This document shows, piece after piece, positions 5,459-7,054 of a stretch of 7,054 bases of DNA. Each line of letters begins with the position of its first letter. Position 1 is the stretch's first letter. The notes under the pieces were generated by a model. It saw only the letters and a program-made list of their open reading frames with translations, ran no database searches and was not told the origin of the DNA. The stretch comes from DATMYQ01 sp035560935 (GTDB lineage Bacteria > Bacillota > Negativicutes > Sporomusales > Sporomusaceae). The stretch is from positions 1 to 7,054 of the forward strand of contig DATMYQ010000382.1 in NCBI GenBank assembly GCA_035560935.1, in the 5' to 3' direction. A program made the position numbers and the translations under genes.

Positions 5459-7054
5459 CTACTTTACTTTGAGGAGAGGTTCAATACCTGCTTTGGGGGT
5501 ACTGGCGGCTTTGGGCGCGGTGGCGGGTTTGAGATTATCGTGAAAAGCTCGGAGTGTTTCCTCGGTTTCGTTTAATTTATAAATCCGTCCGGCGACGCCG
5601 TGTTCATCGTAGTCGATACCGCTCCACCAGATGGCGGCTTTAATGGCCGGATAGTGGGGGATTTGCCGGAACATATCCTGTATCCAGGCTGTTTTGTCGC
5701 CGCCCACGGAACTGGAGCCAAACTCTGTGATCATCAGCGGTTTGGTGAAGGCGCGGGTGTATTGATCATAGACGGGCTGATACGCTTCGGTAAAGCTGCG
5801 CCATTTTTCACCGGGGAAGTAAGTGCCGGTATTGTAGCCGGTCAGGCCCACCACATCCACGTATTCGTCGCCAGGGTAGTACATCAGTCCGTGGTTCCAG
5901 CGGAAATCCGGAAACGACAGGTCGTGGGGATTCCAGACCCAGATCAGATTGTCCACGCCGTTGTCGTCAAATACTTTATGGAAATACCGCCAGAGGGCTT
6001 TATACAGTTCGGTGTCCTTGGAAGCGTAGTAGGAGGAGTATTTGCACCAGTCGCCGTTCATTTCATTGTTGAGGCGGAACAGTACGGGATGATGGAATTC
6101 TTTCAGCTTTTGTGCGTATTCGTTCAGATAGGTGTCGTATTGGCCGTCCAGAATGGCGTAAATAATGCCGTTGTTATCCCCTTCGGCCCGATAGGTCTGG
6201 AAGGTCAGCTCCACCAGCCGGTTTTGTTCGTAAGCCTGCAGCAGGCCATAATAAGGAAGCTTTTCTTCCAGGGTGTGGTAGCGGATCAGGAAGGGGAAGC
6301 GGTATTGCAGTTTTTCTTCCAATTCCAGCAGCGGGTCGAAGTTTTCCGGGGCGGAGGGTTCGAAGATCCCCCAGCGCAGCGGGCTTTTTTCGGAAAAATA
6401 ATGGGTAAAGACCGCTTTGGTTTCCGGGTTCATCACGGTTTGGGAGTCGAGGGAACGTGGGTAGAAGGAAGACGTTCCCTGGCGGGGAATCAGGCGGAAG
6501 GACTGGATGATCTCCCGTTCGTTGTCGATGGGCTGACTGGATTTGATGAAGATGGTGTAGACTTCCTGGGCGTTTTTCTGGATTTCCGCAGAGGCGTAGT
6601 GGGTTTTGTCATTCTCCACGCGGGAGAGGGCGCGGCGGTTCCATTTCAGCAGATGCACTTGGCCGTTATCCTGCCAGAAGGTTTCGTCGGCAAGTACCTG
6701 ATGGTTCCGTGCGCCGGCGATCTGATCTTTGCCGTAGCCGGAATAGGTTTCCGCGTCGTTAATGGTGTTGGCGAAATTATCGTAGTAGATTTCAATGCGG
6801 GTGTTGCTGTCCGACCAGACGGAACAAATATCGGAGAAGGATACGTCCAGGGACAGGCCGGCGGGGACGTTCACGCTGTAGCCTTTGGGGTAGTCGGTGT
6901 AGCGGACGAGGTTCGCGCCCAGCGGCTCAATCTTTTTGCAGTCGCCGCTGTCCGGCGACATTTCATCTTGCGCCATAGCGCCGTTATAGATCCAGGTGTT
7001 TTCGGTGGCAGTGGCAGGTGACGCAAAGAAAAAAAATGCAACAAGATAAAATAT
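5459..7054 (-). CDS. Secreted GH26-like glycoside hydrolase (5' end beyond window)
   Basis: An exported hydrolase of the GH26 (beta-mannanase-like) clan A type, with 531 residues visible. The frame stays open to the last base of the window and reads IFYLVAFFFFASPATA then TENTW, a signal-peptide core with a likely cut after ATA. The true start is therefore outside the window, and the Met at 6976 is internal. Counting from that Met, residues 15-165 form an unassigned beta-rich domain beginning YPKGYSVNVPAG. The catalytic barrel spans about 200-485. The probable acid/base is Glu305 in RLNNEMNGDW and the probable nucleophile Glu418 in LMITEFG. WVWNPHD (346-352) and IWWSGID (449-455) also fit a polysaccharide-binding barrel. 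GH26 usually has His before the acid/base Glu; here it is Asn304. The tail is Ala/Pro/Lys rich. The substrate is unknown; mannan, mixed glucan or the cell's own exopolysaccharide are possible. Confidence 0.87.
   Translation of the reverse strand: MFYLVAFFFFASPATATENTWIYNGAMAQDEMSPDSGDCKKIEPLGANLVRYTDYPKGYSVNVPAGLSLDVSFSDICSVWSDSNTRIEIYYDNFANTINDAETYSGYGKDQIAGARNHQVLADETFWQDNGQVHLLKWNRRALSRVENDKTHYASAEIQKNAQEVYTIFIKSSQPIDNEREIIQSFRLIPRQGTSSFYPRSLDSQTVMNPETKAVFTHYFSEKSPLRWGIFEPSAPENFDPLLELEEKLQYRFPFLIRYHTLEEKLPYYGLLQAYEQNRLVELTFQTYRAEGDNNGIIYAILDGQYDTYLNEYAQKLKEFHHPVLFRLNNEMNGDWCKYSSYYASKDTELYKALWRYFHKVFDDNGVDNLIWVWNPHDLSFPDFRWNHGLMYYPGDEYVDVVGLTGYNTGTYFPGEKWRSFTEAYQPVYDQYTRAFTKPLMITEFGSSSVGGDKTAWIQDMFRQIPHYPAIKAAIWWSGIDYDEHGVAGRIYKLNETEETLRAFHDNLKPATAPKAASTPKAGIEPLLKVK

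Noticed and set aside
5600..7021. 473-codon open frame on the + strand opposite the glycoside hydrolase
   Set aside because: It is a mirror of the strongly biased codons of the minus-strand gene, with Val/Gly-rich low-quality protein and no family motif; the minus strand shows a signal peptide and catalytic Glu residues.

Overview
This 7.05 kb window looks like a chromosomal stretch from a Firmicute, most plausibly a diderm one of the Negativicutes/Sporomusaceae type. That placement is an inference from moderate GC, strong purine-rich Shine-Dalgarno sites, tight ATGA gene overlaps and an ECF sigma/zinc anti-sigma pair next to envelope proteins. No sequence search was possible. I see no rRNA, tRNA, CRISPR array, transposase or phage gene.

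Left part (1-730, + strand): the last codons of an unidentified gene run into a stand-alone HD-domain phosphohydrolase. This unit is closed by two tandem hairpins, the second a convincing intrinsic terminator. Middle-left (731-1888): after an untranslated stretch comes a previously uncalled 36-residue hydrophobic, basic-tailed mini-protein with a good ribosome site. It sits just ahead of, and is probably co-transcribed with, a cation diffusion facilitator (CDF) metal exporter that has zinc-type HxxxD/HxxxD metal sites.

Centre (2009-4283, + strand): a compact envelope-stress style operon. An ECF sigma factor overlaps its zinc-finger membrane anti-sigma factor by 4 bases. That gene overlaps by 4 bases a signal-peptide-bearing membrane protein with a short bactofilin-like beta-repeat, and 36 bases later comes a small secreted protein of unknown function. 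The likely logic is that the anti-sigma holds the sigma at the membrane until an envelope signal releases it, and that the last two genes are effectors or sensors of that response.

Right part (4284-7054): a 19-bp inverted repeat separates this operon from a convergent minus-strand unit. That unit, read from the right edge, is a secreted GH26-like glycoside hydrolase followed 33 bases later by a DHH/DHHA1 phosphoesterase. The start of the hydrolase lies beyond the window: its reading frame continues through a signal-peptide core to the last base, so any start at the internal Met near 6976 is wrong. The main corrections offered here are the extra mini-gene, the start at 3066 (not 2673) for the bactofilin-like gene, 3981 for the small secreted protein, 5425 for the DHH gene, and the edge-truncated hydrolase.
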